The notes beneath the pieces were generated by a model. It had not been told where the DNA came from and ran no database searches. It saw only the letters and a program-made list of their open reading frames with translations. From NCBI RefSeq assembly GCF_004771005.1, contig NZ_RQHV01000036.1, forward strand, positions 124,001 to 188,000: DNA of 64,000 nucleotides. The letters run 5' to 3'. This stretch comes from Leptospira ilyithenensis. GTDB taxonomy: Bacteria; Spirochaetota; Leptospiria; Leptospirales; Leptospiraceae. This document shows positions 31,055-42,305 of this stretch, piece after piece (the stretch's first letter is position 1; the number at the start of each line of letters is the position of its first letter). The translations under genes and the position numbers were made by a program.

Positions 31055-31109
31055 TGATTGATCCTCAAGATCGCACCTATCCGATCAATCACAAGACCTA
31101 TCATCGGAT
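31055..31109 (+). other. Two mutually exclusive hairpins upstream of the SpoIIE gene
   Basis: TGATTGATC (31055-31063) pairs with GATCAATCA (31083-31091), while ATCCGAT (31079-31085) pairs with ATCGGAT (31103-31109). The two stems share bases 31083-31085, so only one can form. They lie about 70-120 bases ahead of the start codon. Confidence 0.35.
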
Positions 31110-31175
31110 CTTGCTATCTTAAAATAGAATTTAGTTTGACTCTGGTTCACATTTCCATAACAAGAAACAATTCCC

Positions 31176-33674
31176 ATGCTGAAACTACGCTTTCTCATTT
31201 TCTTTTTACTCTACTTATTTTCCTCTTTTGCTATTTCCGCCATAGAGCCAATCAATTTGTCTGAACTATGTTCGGAAAAAAGTTGCGAAGGCCGAATTTG
31301 GAATATCAAAAATGACTTCCACAAGAACTATCTAAAGTCTGATTTTACTCCAGGAATGGATGGATCCAAGGATTGGAAAGAGGTCAGAACGTTTCCTATT
31401 TGGCTAAACCAATTTTATCCTTCTTCGGAATCCACTGCAAATTATACACTTCTTACCCTGTTTGATGTGCCAAATGAATATTTCGAAAACGAAACTCAAA
31501 TGGGGATTAGGATGGGGGAAATCGGTGAAGTTTTCACAATTTATATCAATGGTTGGAAAATTACCTCTGACGGGATTTTCGAAAAAGGACAAATTCTTTT
31601 TCATAGAACCATCCGTGGCCAAGTATATCATCTTCCTAAAAAATTTCTGAAACCAAAAGACAACCTTCTCGTATTGCATGTAGTAGGCGATCCCAGGTAT
31701 GACCACACAGGGCTCTATCTAACGAGAGGTTATGAAATCGGATATTACGACGATTTGAAATATAAAACCCAAGATCGAACTTCTCTCGGATTGATTGCAG
31801 TTTATATCGCCATAGGTTTATATCATTTTTTTCTATTTCTCAAAAGAAGAAAGGAATTGCATAATTTGTTTTTTTGCGGATTTGCAATTGGCGCAGGGAT
31901 TTATTTTTTTACAAGAACCAATGAGATCTTTGAACTGGGCTTGGATTCAGAAATCACCCAAAAAACAGAACTTATTATTCTCTATCTTTTCGTTTCCTGT
32001 TATTATCTATTTTTTTCCTATCTTTACTTTAGTTCTGTAAACCGTTACTTAAAAACCTTATTCTATTTCAACGTAAGTTTAGCTTTCATCAGTATTTTTC
32101 CTCCTTTATATATTTGTGAATATATACTTCGCTTATGGCAGCTTTCAGCAGTCTTTTTCGTTTTGCCTGCTGTAGTGTATTTGCTTTACAAGGGAGTGAA
32201 AACAAACGCAAGTTATTCGAAAAATCTTCTATTCGGGTCGATTGTATTGATTCTGACAGCAATGTTCGATATTCTCGATTCGGTTGTTTTTAATACAGGG
32301 ATTGCCATCTCAAAGTATTCCTTCTTTATTTACATGTTGGGAATTGCCACTGTCCTTGCGGATAAATTCACCGAATTGCACAGACAAACGGAAATTTTGA
32401 ATGCGACGCTCGAACAAAAAGTAGTCGAACGAACCAAAGAGCTTTCCAAAAGTCTGGATAGCATCCAAGAATTGAAAGCACAACAGGACGGAGACTATTT
32501 TCTTACTTCGCTTCTTCTCCGCCCGTTAGGTTCTAATCTTTCGAAAAACCAAGACGTTAAAATCGAATTCCTCATTCAACAGAAAAAGAAATTTCAATTC
32601 AAACAATGGAATTCCGAGATAGGAGGGGACCTTTGCGTTACCCATTCGGTGATTTTAAAAAATAAAAATTATACCGTCTTTGTAAATGCAGACGCTATGG
32701 GAAAATCCATCCAGGGAGCGGGTGGGGTTCTTGTACTCGGTTCCGTCTTTGCAGCCATAGTGGAACGAACCAAGATGTCCACGCTTACTTCCAATGTTTA
32801 TCCGGAAAGGTGGCTTAAAAATTCATTTTTAGAATTACAAAAAGTTTTTGAAACATTCGACGGAAGCATGCTCGTATCACTTGTTCTTGGTTTGGTGGAC
32901 GATTCCACCGGGACTGTTTATTATATTAATGCGGAACATCCGAGCCTGGTACTATACAGAGACGGAATCGCTGAATTTTTAGACCAGGAAATGCAGCTTC
33001 GTAAACTGGGGATTCGGATTACCGAAGGAAATCTAAGTGTTCGTATCTTTGCAATGAAACCGGGAGATATTTTGATTTCGGGCTCTGACGGAAGAGACGA
33101 TCTGCTTATCGGAACGGAAGGGGAAAACAAAAGGATCATCAACGAAGATGAAACCAAGTTTTTACAATTTGTGGAAAAAGGGGATGGTAATCTTAACAAT
33201 ATAGCCGAGCACATTCAAAAATTCGGAGATCTCACGGACGATCTTTCTCTTCTTCGGATCGAGTATTGTCCCGAACACTCAATTTCACTGGACCTTCGTC
33301 CTATGTGGAAAGACGCGGTGGCGTTGCATAAAAAGAAACTCTTCAAAGAATCCCTTCAAGTTTGTGAGGAAATCGGCAAGTATTTCCCGGAAGAAACCAG
33401 GGCATTGTTTCTTGCTTCGTTAAACAAGTATCATATGGGAGATTGGAATGATTCTGCAGATATGGCGGAAAGAGTTCGTTTGAGAGAGCCTGACAATCTA
33501 AAGGTACTTCTCAATTTAACTTTCATCCATATCAAACTCAAAAACTGGAATCGAGCTAACGTGATCCTGGGAGAAGCTAGAAAATTATCACCGGACCATA
33601 AACGGATCCGCCAACTGGATCGCTTCTTGGAAAAACAAGGAAAACCGATCGCTCCCACCGAACATTGGACCTAG
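31176..33674 (+). CDS. 7TM-DISM receptor with SpoIIE-type PP2C phosphatase and TPR domain
   Basis: The 832-residue protein has a signal peptide (1-22), a periplasmic 7TMR-DISM extracellular-type jelly-roll domain (about 25-190), seven membrane helices (about 200-395), a coiled coil (395-440), a SpoIIE/PP2C-like serine phosphatase domain (about 450-690, with GGDLCVTHSV, DAMGKSIQGAGG and SDGRDDL motifs holding the metal-binding Asp) and C-terminal TPR repeats (about 710-820). Such proteins sense a periplasmic ligand and dephosphorylate anti-sigma factor antagonists (STAS proteins). A STAS protein is encoded at 57550 but is not adjacent. The architecture is common in leptospires. Confidence 0.88.
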   Translation: MLKLRFLIFFLLYLFSSFAISAIEPINLSELCSEKSCEGRIWNIKNDFHKNYLKSDFTPGMDGSKDWKEVRTFPIWLNQFYPSSESTANYTLLTLFDVPNEYFENETQMGIRMGEIGEVFTIYINGWKITSDGIFEKGQILFHRTIRGQVYHLPKKFLKPKDNLLVLHVVGDPRYDHTGLYLTRGYEIGYYDDLKYKTQDRTSLGLIAVYIAIGLYHFFLFLKRRKELHNLFFCGFAIGAGIYFFTRTNEIFELGLDSEITQKTELIILYLFVSCYYLFFSYLYFSSVNRYLKTLFYFNVSLAFISIFPPLYICEYILRLWQLSAVFFVLPAVVYLLYKGVKTNASYSKNLLFGSIVLILTAMFDILDSVVFNTGIAISKYSFFIYMLGIATVLADKFTELHRQTEILNATLEQKVVERTKELSKSLDSIQELKAQQDGDYFLTSLLLRPLGSNLSKNQDVKIEFLIQQKKKFQFKQWNSEIGGDLCVTHSVILKNKNYTVFVNADAMGKSIQGAGGVLVLGSVFAAIVERTKMSTLTSNVYPERWLKNSFLELQKVFETFDGSMLVSLVLGLVDDSTGTVYYINAEHPSLVLYRDGIAEFLDQEMQLRKLGIRITEGNLSVRIFAMKPGDILISGSDGRDDLLIGTEGENKRIINEDETKFLQFVEKGDGNLNNIAEHIQKFGDLTDDLSLLRIEYCPEHSISLDLRPMWKDAVALHKKKLFKESLQVCEEIGKYFPEETRALFLASLNKYHMGDWNDSADMAERVRLREPDNLKVLLNLTFIHIKLKNWNRANVILGEARKLSPDHKRIRQLDRFLEKQGKPIAPTEHWT

Positions 33675-33688
33675 CGACAGTTAACTAA

Positions 33689-34693
33689 TCAGTCCAGGTT
33701 GATAAATTCTTCCGGGTCCAGAGGCGCATCCAGACCGATACGCACTTCATAATGAATGTGCGCCCCGGTTGCCTTTCCCGTTTGACCGACTAACGCGATT
33801 TTGTCTCCGCGTTTCACTCTGTCTCCGGGCGATACCAAAACTTGAGAGCAGTGACCGTAGAGAGTAAAGAATCCATTCTCGTGATTGATCCGTACGGAAC
33901 GTCCCAAGCCTCCTGCAGCAGCGTCCACATCTCCGATCACTCCCGGGCCCGTCGCATAAATCGGGGTTCCCTCGCCGGCAGCAAAATCAATCCCCGAATG
34001 GTATTCTCCCACAGGTAAAATTCCAAACGGATCGCTTCTGTATCCGAATGTGGAAGTCACAACTCCTACCCCCGGTTTTAAGGGTCTTCCCCTTGGCATC
34101 GAATAAAAAATACTTTCTCTCATGGAAAGGTAATCGATTGCATTTTGGAAATTAGGAACCAAATTTCCTAAACGAACACCAAACTCTTCGTAGGTGGTGA
34201 CCACTTCTTTATAAAGATTCAAATTGGAATCCAATTGGGTTTCATCTTTTTCAAATTCTACTTTCAAAAGATAATCCTGGGTGATCATTTCTTTTTCAGG
34301 AATCTGATCCCAAGCTAACAGGTTTAAATCTTCTGTCGCGCCTTCCAGATCCTGGACCGATTCCGTCAAATCTTGGGAAAGCAGGTCATAAAATAGAAAA
34401 GAAGTAAGTTGGGTTTCCGTTCGTTTTTCCAAAGAGAGGTTTGGTTGGTAGATAAAAGAAAAATAAACTAAAAAAACTAGGGAAAGTCCTATAAGGGCTG
34501 AGGAGAGTGCGGAGAGAAAAACGAGCATCCCCAGAGAAATTTCCACCTGAAAGAGTGCTTTTTCGTTATTAGGGATCAGTACAAAACTGACTTTTCGTTT
34601 TCCCTTGTCCAAAAGCTTCAAAATACGCTTTTTCCACCTCAATTGGGATATGAGGAGCCTTTCGTAAGTGGTTGTTGAGTAAGTTTCTTCCAA
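33689..34693 (-). CDS. M23 family metallopeptidase (cell-wall endopeptidase)
   Basis: The 334-residue protein has an N-terminal basic cytoplasmic segment, one membrane helix (about 50-75), a coiled-coil/helical stretch and a C-terminal LytM/M23 domain (about 210-330). Zinc ligands are intact: H-x3-D in EYHSGIDFA and H-x-H in GAHIHYEV. It is therefore likely an active peptidoglycan endopeptidase anchored in the inner membrane, facing the periplasm. The GYRSDPFG and GHCSQVLVSPGDRV segments are typical. It is convergent with the SpoIIE gene (14-base gap) and divergent from pcnB. Confidence 0.9.
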   Translation of the reverse strand: MEETYSTTTYERLLISQLRWKKRILKLLDKGKRKVSFVLIPNNEKALFQVEISLGMLVFLSALSSALIGLSLVFLVYFSFIYQPNLSLEKRTETQLTSFLFYDLLSQDLTESVQDLEGATEDLNLLAWDQIPEKEMITQDYLLKVEFEKDETQLDSNLNLYKEVVTTYEEFGVRLGNLVPNFQNAIDYLSMRESIFYSMPRGRPLKPGVGVVTSTFGYRSDPFGILPVGEYHSGIDFAAGEGTPIYATGPGVIGDVDAAAGGLGRSVRINHENGFFTLYGHCSQVLVSPGDRVKRGDKIALVGQTGKATGAHIHYEVRIGLDAPLDPEEFINLD

Positions 34694-34745
34694 TGTCGGT
34701 TAAACTGCCAATTTTTAACTTGCCCGAGCCATTTTTTGGGGGAAA

Positions 34746-36257
34746 GTGGACGAATCGAATATGTTTAAATTTCTCACATCTCTTTTCCGAAAGAAAGCCG
34801 ACTCTGTCGATTCCTTTTTGATGTATCCCGAGGGAAAGAGATACTACCGAGAGACACATTCCATCCGCCGTACAAACATTGATGAAGATGCCATAAAAAT
34901 TATCAACCGTCTGAACAAATTTCGCTATAAGGCGTATTTGGTAGGTGGAGGAGTGCGTGATCTCCTCATGGGTAAACGCCCAAAAGATTTTGATATTGTG
35001 ACTAGTGCCACACCCAACCAAATCAAAAGAGTGTTCAATAATTGCCGGATCATTGGCAAAAGATTTAAAATTGTACACATCATTTTTAAGGGTAAGATCA
35101 TTGAAGTTTCCACTTTCCGTTCCCTACCCGAACATAGATTGGAAAAACACAAGGCTGAAAACGATTACTTAATCAAAAGAGACAATTCCTTCGGGACCGC
35201 AAAGGAAGACGCCGCTAGACGCGACTTTACCATCAATTCATTGTTCTACGACCCAAAAAACGATTCCATACTGGATTACGTCGGCGGGTTTGATGACATC
35301 CAAAAAAAAATCGTCCGAGTGATCGGCGATCCTGACATTTCTTTCAAAGAAGATCCGGTCAGAATGCTCAGAGCTGTAAAGTTCTCCGTATTACTCGGGT
35401 TAGATATTGAAAAGAAGACAAAACTTGCTATTAAAAAGAACCGCCTGGAAATGGAGAAATCCTCTTCTGCAAGGCTTCTTGAAGAATACAATAAGATGTT
35501 CCGTACTTGGAAAACTTCCCAAATCTTCGAAGGCTTAGCTGAAAATTTTCTCTTTGAAGTTCTATTCAAAGAGCTAGTGGATAAACTGAAAAAAAACGAT
35601 CCGGAATGGAGAGAACATTTTCTCGAAACTCCTCTCGGAAAACGTTTGGTCATCACTGATCAGTTGTTATCTGCTAGAGAAGAGATGACTCCTGCCATCT
35701 TCTACTCGTTGATTTTTTATGATCTGGTCAGTGACATCTTTTCTTCCGACGAAGGACATCTTGCCCATAATATCAAAGACGCACTTCAACCGGTGTTTGA
35801 GAGAATGGGAATTCCCAAACGGGAACAGGACAATCTGGTGAAGGTGTTTATCAGCCAACCTAGATTTCTCGTGACAGACGATGAAAGGGAAAGGCAAAAT
35901 ACTTTCTTTAAAAAGAAAGACTACTTCTACGACGCATTTATGGTGTACAAGATTGTCGCTCTTTCCGAAAACAACGAAGCCGCAGTTCAATCCGCTTTCT
36001 TTTGGGAGATCTCTTTACGCCAAAGACCGAAACCTGATTCCCATCAGTTTGGCCAACAAAACCGTAAAAAAGAAAAGAAACGCCCGCCTCGCAAAAAAAT
36101 GAGAGGAGGACGAGGACCTCATCCGGGAAGAAACCCGAACGGGGACCAAGGTTCGGATTCCGAGTCCAGGGGAAATCAAAACCAACCCGATTCTGATTCC
36201 CCTAGAGACCAAAATCCGCGTCGCCCTGAGAAACCGAGTGACGATGAAGACAATTAG
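34746..36257 (+). CDS. pcnB: Poly(A) polymerase / CCA-adding-type nucleotidyltransferase
   Basis: The 503-residue protein has the class II nucleotidyltransferase head domain: [13 protein letters not shown] and KDFDIVTSA, whose Asp pair binds catalytic metal, then RRDFTINSL and [12 protein letters not shown] of the neck region. The RR-F and extra length suggest a PcnB-type poly(A) polymerase; CCA-adding activity cannot be excluded. The last 65 residues are Arg/Pro/Gly/Asn-rich and low complexity, likely an RNA-binding tail. The GTG at 34746 with GGGG just upstream is used here, but the ATG at 34761 (MFKFLTSLF) is equally plausible. Confidence 0.88.
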   Translation: MDESNMFKFLTSLFRKKADSVDSFLMYPEGKRYYRETHSIRRTNIDEDAIKIINRLNKFRYKAYLVGGGVRDLLMGKRPKDFDIVTSATPNQIKRVFNNCRIIGKRFKIVHIIFKGKIIEVSTFRSLPEHRLEKHKAENDYLIKRDNSFGTAKEDAARRDFTINSLFYDPKNDSILDYVGGFDDIQKKIVRVIGDPDISFKEDPVRMLRAVKFSVLLGLDIEKKTKLAIKKNRLEMEKSSSARLLEEYNKMFRTWKTSQIFEGLAENFLFEVLFKELVDKLKKNDPEWREHFLETPLGKRLVITDQLLSAREEMTPAIFYSLIFYDLVSDIFSSDEGHLAHNIKDALQPVFERMGIPKREQDNLVKVFISQPRFLVTDDERERQNTFFKKKDYFYDAFMVYKIVALSENNEAAVQSAFFWEISLRQRPKPDSHQFGQQNRKKEKKRPPRKKMRGGRGPHPGRNPNGDQGSDSESRGNQNQPDSDSPRDQNPRRPEKPSDDEDN

Positions 36258-36269
36258 TATCTAATCAGA

Positions 36270-36348
36270 CAAACAACTGTTTGTTTGAAATCAAACAAAT
36301 CCTCTCTCTGGTATCAAACAGAGGGGGATTTTGTTTCAAAACAAAATC
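36270..36348. terminator. Cluster of palindromes/bidirectional terminator between pcnB and thiL
   Basis: Four overlapping inverted repeats fill the gap between the convergent genes: CAAACA/TGTTTG (36270-36287), TTTGTTTGA/TCAAACAAA (36280-36299), AATCCTCTCTCTG/CAGAGGGGGATT (36298-36330), and GATTTTGTTT/AAACAAAATC (36327-36348). The third with its following T-run is the likely terminator for pcnB. Confidence 0.6.
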
Positions 36349-36378
36349 AAAATTTCGAAATAATCCTTTCTCCTATCT

Positions 36379-37290
36379 CTAGCTTTTGAAATGTAAAAAA
36401 CCTAATTTTTTAGGAACATAGACTGAACCGCCAAGCAGATAGGTAACTTCTATTTTGCGAGAAGCGGAAAACCTCCCTATTTTGGAGATGGAAACTCCTT
36501 CGATTTTCGAAGGCAATTCGGCAGGAGACAGAAACAAAAGTTCCAATTCTTCTCCGGAAGACAATGCACCGTCCCATCCCAGTTCCTTTCGAATGAGCGG
36601 GGCAACAGGTAAATTTTCCATATGAATTTCCAATTTCCCCCGGGAAGCAAGAGACAATCTAAGACTGTCTTGGATGAGTCCGTCAGTGATATCCATGCAA
36701 GCGTGGATTGCATATTTTTGCAAATGAGGAACTAATTCTATTTTGGATTTGGGACTAAGGTGCTTGCGCAAGGAAGTTTTGTACCGGGTTAGATCTCTAA
36801 CTTTTCCCTTGCTCAGTATGTTCAGTCCTAATTGAGAATCGCCCAGGGAACCTGTCAGATAAAGATAATCTCCGTCTTTTCCTCCGGTTCGAAACCAAGG
36901 TCGGGAGGTTTTGCCGAATACTGTCAAAGTCAAATGTGTGGTTTTGGAATAAAAAGTGTCTCCTCCGACCAAATCCATTTTGTATTTTTTCAATCGTTTC
37001 AAAAGCGCTTTGCTGAATTCTTTCACCCAAACGGCCTCTTTCGAATGTTTGGACAAACCCAGATTCAAAAAACATAAATTGGGCAGTCCGCCTGAAGCGG
37101 CGATGTCGGAAACATTGACTTCAATTAGTTTTTCTGCGATTTGAGCGGGCGAAGACCACTGGTGTAGGAAATGGGTTCCTTCCACCAAAGAATCTGTGGT
37201 GACAAGGGTATCGGGTGCCAGAAAATAACAATCATCTTCGGGGAAATCCTGTTTCGGAAATAGGGTGTGAATGATCTCGGATTCTTTCAA
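36379..37290 (-). CDS. thiL: Thiamine-monophosphate kinase
   Basis: A 303-residue cytoplasmic enzyme that phosphorylates thiamine monophosphate to the active cofactor thiamine diphosphate. PurM/ThiL-fold motifs are visible: TTDSLVEGTHF (metal- and phosphate-binding Asp), VNVSDIAASGG, LVGGDT and YLTGSLGDSQLGL, with MDITDGLIQDSL near residue 195. Length is slightly short of the usual 320 but complete. It is divergent from rplM, with starts 33-78 bases apart depending on the rplM start; no other thi genes are near. Confidence 0.9.
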   Translation of the reverse strand: MKESEIIHTLFPKQDFPEDDCYFLAPDTLVTTDSLVEGTHFLHQWSSPAQIAEKLIEVNVSDIAASGGLPNLCFLNLGLSKHSKEAVWVKEFSKALLKRLKKYKMDLVGGDTFYSKTTHLTLTVFGKTSRPWFRTGGKDGDYLYLTGSLGDSQLGLNILSKGKVRDLTRYKTSLRKHLSPKSKIELVPHLQKYAIHACMDITDGLIQDSLRLSLASRGKLEIHMENLPVAPLIRKELGWDGALSSGEELELLFLSPAELPSKIEGVSISKIGRFSASRKIEVTYLLGGSVYVPKKLGFLHFKS

Positions 37291-37367
37291 GGGTAAGTCC
37301 CAATAAATTTGTTTGACCCGCCGTGAAAACCGAAAATCCTGACAGAAAAGAGGAAAATCTCGTACCT

Positions 37368-37820
37368 ATGGAACTATTGTCTAAAATCCACAAGACACCT
37401 TCTTTGAAAAAAGAAGAAATATTAAAACAGTGGTTTGTTGTGGACGCTACTGATAAAACACTTGGACGCCTTGCTAGCCAAGTTGCCACTCGTTTGAGAG
37501 GCAAACACAAACCCACATTTACTCCCAATCAAGATTGCGGAGACAATATCATTATCATCAATGCTTCTAAAGTAGCAGTGACTGGTCGTAAATCCGAACA
37601 AAAAATTTACTACCATCACTCTCGTTACCCGGGCGGTATGACTGCGATTGCTTTTCATAAATTGATTCAAGAAAATCCCGAAAGAATCATCACTGAAGCG
37701 GTAAAAGGTATGCTTCCTAAATCAAAGTTAGGCGATCAAATGCTTCGCAATTGCAGAGTGTTTGCAGGCGCAGAGCACAACCTGAGCGCACAAAAGCCTC
37801 TTAAACTGGAGTTAAAATAA
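37368..37820 (+). CDS. rplM: 50S ribosomal protein L13
   Basis: About 150 residues: a short N-terminal extension ([18 protein letters not shown]), then the L13 core with [27 protein letters not shown] and [15 protein letters not shown]. It is an early-assembling protein of the large subunit binding 23S rRNA. The ATG at 37368 is chosen; an in-frame GTG at 37323 would add 15 residues that do not look like L13. The canonical pair rplM-rpsI is preserved with a 3-base spacing. Confidence 0.95.
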   Translation: MELLSKIHKTPSLKKEEILKQWFVVDATDKTLGRLASQVATRLRGKHKPTFTPNQDCGDNIIIINASKVAVTGRKSEQKIYYHHSRYPGGMTAIAFHKLIQENPERIITEAVKGMLPKSKLGDQMLRNCRVFAGAEHNLSAQKPLKLELK

Positions 37821-37823
37821 TCT

Positions 37824-38219
37824 ATGGCAGCTAAACCAATTTGGGCAGTCGGTCGTCGTAAAACATCTGTTGCACGAGCAAGAATTTCCGCAGGTTCCGG
37901 TAAAATTACCGTAAATCAAAAAGATGTAACGGAATACATCAAAAACGGAGAACATTTGGTTCGTCGTGCACTTGAGCCTCTATTTACATTGGATGCTCGT
38001 GACAAATATGATATTCTTTTGAACGTATCCGGTGGTGGAGTTGTAGGACAAGTAGGTGCGATTCGTCACGCTGTGGCTCGTGCCCTTGTTGCTTTCAACG
38101 AAGCTTTCAAACCCGCTTTGAAAAAAGAAGGATTTCTTACACGTGACAATCGTATGGTGGAGCGTAAAAAATACGGTCTACGCAAAGCGAGAAGAGGAAC
38201 TCAATTCTCTAAACGTTAA
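37824..38219 (+). CDS. rpsI: 30S ribosomal protein S9
   Basis: A 131-residue protein with the hallmark S9 segments [34 protein letters not shown] and the C-terminal basic tail ending in RRGTQFSKR, whose last Lys-Arg reach the ribosomal P site. The usual partner of rplM, it ends in a strong terminator 26 bases downstream. Confidence 0.97.
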   Translation: MAAKPIWAVGRRKTSVARARISAGSGKITVNQKDVTEYIKNGEHLVRRALEPLFTLDARDKYDILLNVSGGGVVGQVGAIRHAVARALVAFNEAFKPALKKEGFLTRDNRMVERKKYGLRKARRGTQFSKR

Positions 38220-38244
38220 GATTTTTTCTTTCCTCTTTTTTCTG

Positions 38245-38275
38245 AAAGCCTCCGCGAAACCGGAGGCTTTTTTGT
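38245..38275 (+). terminator. Rho-independent terminator of rplM-rpsI
   Basis: AAAGCCTCCG (38245-38254) pairs perfectly with CGGAGGCTTT (38261-38270), a 6-base loop between them, followed by TTTTGTTTTT. Confidence 0.92.
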
Positions 38276-38319
38276 TTTTAACGGTTGTTATAAAAGTTTG
38301 AAATCTAGAATTAGATGCA

Positions 38320-39489
38320 ATGAACCTAATTCTTTTTTACTTGGCTTTCGGGATCGGAACTCTTGCGGGGAGTTCTTTTCTATATACATTGGTAATCTTT
38401 AGCCAAAGTTTTCCTTCCTTTCACGGGTTTTCAGGCATCGTTTTCTTTTTTCTATTTTTGCCGTTTCCTTTGATATTTTTGGGAACAGGATATTTACTTG
38501 ATCGTTATTCTAAAAAATGGGTTCTATTTTCTTTCCAGGCATTGCATGTTCTGGCAGCATTCCTGGTTTTTTATTTTGCAGATTGGCTGACTCAGAATCC
38601 CATCTTTCTTCTTCCCGTTGCCTTCTTGAACGGAATTGCGATGACTACGGTTCTACCGGGAAGGATGGCAATTCTTCGGGATATTGCACCTCATCATCGT
38701 TTGGTGTTCCATACGATCGCGGGCAACCTGGTATTGATTCTATTTTTCGGAATCAATCCGCTTATCATAGGTTCTTTGAAAGAGAGTTTTAGTTTTTCGG
38801 AACTCTTCGGGCTTTTGGGGAGCATGAATATTTTCAGTATGTTTTTACTGATTTTTGTTCGGATCACGGAAGTGACTCATAAGATAGAAGGGATTCGTTT
38901 TAATTTTTCCGAGGTAAAGGACTTTCTTTTGAATGATATCGTTTCCAGGCAAGTGATGTATGTTGCGATCCTCACCATGCTTGCGCTTGGACCTATCCAG
39001 GTGTTACTTCCTCTATATGTAAGAGATGTTTTGGGTTTGGGAGAATTTTCCCGAGGGAAAGTATTGGCACCTTTGGGGATCGGGTTATTTTTCGGAGGAG
39101 TCCTCAGTATGATCCTTCACAAAAGAGAGAACAAAGGTAAGATATTACTTTCTCTTTTGATTTTTTCCTCGGTTCTATTTATAGGATTTTTTCCATTTCA
39201 AAAAGCATGGATCACTTCTTTTTCTTTATTTTTGTTCGGGATTGCGGGTGGAGTACTTTCCAGTCTATTGCCTGCCATTTTGCAAAAACGGGCGGAAGAT
39301 CGGGTGCGGGGGAGACTTCTTTCCCTCTATACAGTTTGTTTTCAGTTTACCCCTGCGGTATCGGGATTGGTCTCTGCCATTTTGGGAGATGCTTTCGGAA
39401 TTTTAGAGGCATTCTCCTATTTGGGCGGTTTTTTCCTCTTCGCTAGCATACTTTCTTTTTTTGTTTATTCTGAATTAAGAGAGGCTTAA
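38320..39489 (+). CDS. Major facilitator superfamily transporter
   Basis: The 389-residue polytopic protein has about eleven to twelve hydrophobic helices and MFS features: a loop 2-3 motif [13 protein letters not shown] and a comparable [17 protein letters not shown] segment in the second half. Substrate unknown; the two halves resemble MFS members related to DHA-type exporters. It lies between the ribosomal-protein terminator and alaS, with which it may be co-transcribed (50-base gap). Confidence 0.82.
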   Translation: MNLILFYLAFGIGTLAGSSFLYTLVIFSQSFPSFHGFSGIVFFFLFLPFPLIFLGTGYLLDRYSKKWVLFSFQALHVLAAFLVFYFADWLTQNPIFLLPVAFLNGIAMTTVLPGRMAILRDIAPHHRLVFHTIAGNLVLILFFGINPLIIGSLKESFSFSELFGLLGSMNIFSMFLLIFVRITEVTHKIEGIRFNFSEVKDFLLNDIVSRQVMYVAILTMLALGPIQVLLPLYVRDVLGLGEFSRGKVLAPLGIGLFFGGVLSMILHKRENKGKILLSLLIFSSVLFIGFFPFQKAWITSFSLFLFGIAGGVLSSLLPAILQKRAEDRVRGRLLSLYTVCFQFTPAVSGLVSAILGDAFGILEAFSYLGGFFLFASILSFFVYSELREA

Positions 39490-39539
39490 ATCTCGAATCT
39501 ACTTGCGAAATCCGCCAAAAACAAAATCTCTGTAAGAGT

Positions 39540-42302
39540 ATGAAGTTTAAGTCGGTACAAGAGATCGGTGATCTATATCTAAATTATTTTAAGTCGAAGG
39601 GCCATGTTGTGGTACCTTCTTCGAGCCTAATCCCTGCGGGGGATCCGACGCTTCTGTTTACGACTGCCGGTATGGTTCAATTCAAACCTTTGTTCACAGG
39701 TGCCGTGGAACTCCCTTATTCCAAAGCTTGTTCCTGTCAGAAATGTGTTCGTACAACCGATTTGGAAGTTGTGGGAAAAACAGAAAGGCACTGTACTTTT
39801 TTTGAAATGTTGGGAAACTTTTCCTTTGGAGATTATTTCAAAAAGGAAGCCATCGAATACGCGTTAGATTTTTCTTTGAACCATCTGGAAATTCCCAAAG
39901 ATAAAATTTGGGTTACTATTTATCTGGACGATGACGAAGCCAAACAAATTTGGATGAACACAGGCATCCCGGAAGAAAGAATCGTTCGTTTGGGCAAAAA
40001 AGACAATTTCTGGGGACCTGCGGGAGATAGCGGAGCATGTGGGCCTTGTTCGGAACTTTATCTGGACCGCGGACCGGAAAAAGGAGGACCCGATTGTGGT
40101 ACCTCCGGCACTTGCAAACCGGGATGCGACTGCGATCGTTATTTGGAATATTGGAATTTAGTATTCAATCAATTCAATCAAACTGTTTCGGGAGAACTGC
40201 TTCCGTTGAAACAAACCGGAATTGATACCGGGTCCGGACTCGAACGGGTTGCGATGTTACTTCAAGAAGTTGATTCCGTTTACGACACAGATGAATTAAA
40301 AAACATTATAACAACGATAGAATCCCTTTCCGGCAAAACATACGACCAGTCTACGAAGGTAAATTTCAGGGTCATTACTGACCATTCCCGTTCCGTATTT
40401 TTCTCCATCGGGGATCGTATTTACCCGGACCGCACTGGTCGAGGTTATGTGATCCGGCGTTTGATCCGACGCGCTTCTCTATTTGCACGCACTCTGGGAA
40501 TTACTGAACCTTTTATTTACAAGCTTGTGGATACTCTTACAGGGATTTATTCCAAGAGATACCCTGAACTCAAAGAAAGGGCAAAAGAAATTCAATCCGT
40601 CATTCGTAAGGAAGAAGAACTTTTTCTCAACACATTGGAAGTGGGCTTGGAAGAATTGGAACATCTTTTGAACCAGATGAAATCAAAAAACGAAACAGAA
40701 GTTAGGGGAGTCGATAGTTTCCGACTTTATTCTACTTATGGTTTCCCGAGAGAGATGACTAGGGAGCTGGTTTTGGAAAGGGGTTTTAGTTTCAATGATT
40801 CCGAGTTCGATGCGGAACTGGACAAAGATAGGGATCTATCACGTGCTAGCTGGAAAGGCAAAAAAACCGCATATCTCACGGGGATTACCGATACTTCCAA
40901 ATTAAAAACGGAATTTACCGGATACACTCAATTAAACGGAACAGCAAAGGTCCAATTTCTGTTTAAAGACGGAAAACAAGTAAACTCACTGAAAGCGGGA
41001 GAAGAAGGTGTTATCCTCGTGGACAAATCTCCTTTTTACGCAGAGGGGGGAGGGCAATTGGGAGATTGGGGTTATATCAAAATAGAATCTTCCCAATTTC
41101 AAGTGCAAGATACCCAAAAGGAAAATGACTCCCACCTTCACCTGGGACTTGTTTTGCGAGGTGAAATCAAACTGGGCGATACTGTGGACTTGGAAGTGGA
41201 TTCCAAGCGAAGACAGAGCCTAGCCAATCACCATTCCGGAACTCATTTGTTAAACGGTGCACTTCGTAGGGTGCTCGGATCTCATGTATACCAAAAAGGA
41301 TCAGTCGTATCCCCCGACTATTTGCGATTTGATTTTTCCCATCCTGCTTCCTTAACAGACGAAGAAATCAGAAAGATAGAAGCGGATGTCAACGGGGCCG
41401 TCGCACGCGGGATTACCGTAGAAACGGAAGTCCTCCCGATTGAACAGGCCAAAACTTCCGGCGCCTTATCTATGTTTGATGAAAAATACGGAAACCTCGT
41501 TCGGGTAGTGGGAATGGGCGATGTGTCTAAAGAATTTTGCGGTGGGACACATGTTTCCAACACAAAGGAAATCACATACTTTGCAGTATTAAAAGAATCG
41601 AGCCCCGGTGCGGGAAATCGAAGGATCGAAGCCATTTGCGGGGATCCTGTTGTAGATTACTTTCAGTCAGCATTCCAGGTTTTGGCGGAAAAGATCCAAA
41701 ACTATAATTTGAGCGCCAAAGACGTGTATGGTGATCTGAAGACTCACGGAATTCTGGATAAAATCCCCGCTCCGGAAGAAGTCCAATCTCTGTTCGAAAC
41801 AAAAAAAACTTCGGCAGTGGAATATTTGAGAGAGATCAAAAGAAAATTGGAAGATAGTCTATCAGAAAAACTTTCCGGTCTGCACAAAGATAAAAAGAAA
41901 AAGGAAGCACTTTCCTTTTCTTTGAATCCGGAACTTGTGGAAGATCTATTGTCCAAAGTGATTAAAATCGGGGACATAGTGATCGCAAAACACAGTTTTG
42001 ATGCTGTGGATGCCAAATCTTTAAAAGACCTTGCGGATTCTTTGAAATCCAGAGAGGCAAATATACTTTGCCTGTTTGCATCCAAAGAAGGAGAGACTTC
42101 CACTTTGGTTTATATGTGCAATAAGGTGCTTGTGGATAAGGGAGTTCATTGCGGAAACCTTCTGAAGAACTCGTTGGAAATCCTGGGCGGAAAGGGCGGA
42201 GGCAGACCGGATATGGCGCAAGGCGGAGGGAAAAATCCCGATCAAATCGACCTTGCTCTTGAAGCTGCTATGAAAGAAATTCAAAATAAATTCGGAGCAT
42301 AA
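39540..42302 (+). CDS. alaS: Alanyl-tRNA synthetase
   Basis: A 920-residue class II synthetase that charges tRNA-Ala. Class II catalytic motifs lie in the first 250 residues ([32 protein letters not shown], and [12 protein letters not shown] of motif 3). The editing domain (about 560-720) carries the zinc ligands HHSGTH (H-x3-H) and FCGGTH (C-x3-H), required to clear Ser-/Gly-tRNA-Ala. A C-Ala domain with [14 protein letters not shown] closes the protein. The start is at the end of a short intergenic stretch; yajQ follows 3 bases after the stop. Confidence 0.97.
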   Translation: MKFKSVQEIGDLYLNYFKSKGHVVVPSSSLIPAGDPTLLFTTAGMVQFKPLFTGAVELPYSKACSCQKCVRTTDLEVVGKTERHCTFFEMLGNFSFGDYFKKEAIEYALDFSLNHLEIPKDKIWVTIYLDDDEAKQIWMNTGIPEERIVRLGKKDNFWGPAGDSGACGPCSELYLDRGPEKGGPDCGTSGTCKPGCDCDRYLEYWNLVFNQFNQTVSGELLPLKQTGIDTGSGLERVAMLLQEVDSVYDTDELKNIITTIESLSGKTYDQSTKVNFRVITDHSRSVFFSIGDRIYPDRTGRGYVIRRLIRRASLFARTLGITEPFIYKLVDTLTGIYSKRYPELKERAKEIQSVIRKEEELFLNTLEVGLEELEHLLNQMKSKNETEVRGVDSFRLYSTYGFPREMTRELVLERGFSFNDSEFDAELDKDRDLSRASWKGKKTAYLTGITDTSKLKTEFTGYTQLNGTAKVQFLFKDGKQVNSLKAGEEGVILVDKSPFYAEGGGQLGDWGYIKIESSQFQVQDTQKENDSHLHLGLVLRGEIKLGDTVDLEVDSKRRQSLANHHSGTHLLNGALRRVLGSHVYQKGSVVSPDYLRFDFSHPASLTDEEIRKIEADVNGAVARGITVETEVLPIEQAKTSGALSMFDEKYGNLVRVVGMGDVSKEFCGGTHVSNTKEITYFAVLKESSPGAGNRRIEAICGDPVVDYFQSAFQVLAEKIQNYNLSAKDVYGDLKTHGILDKIPAPEEVQSLFETKKTSAVEYLREIKRKLEDSLSEKLSGLHKDKKKKEALSFSLNPELVEDLLSKVIKIGDIVIAKHSFDAVDAKSLKDLADSLKSREANILCLFASKEGETSTLVYMCNKVLVDKGVHCGNLLKNSLEILGGKGGGRPDMAQGGGKNPDQIDLALEAAMKEIQNKFGA

Positions 42303-42305
42303 CCC

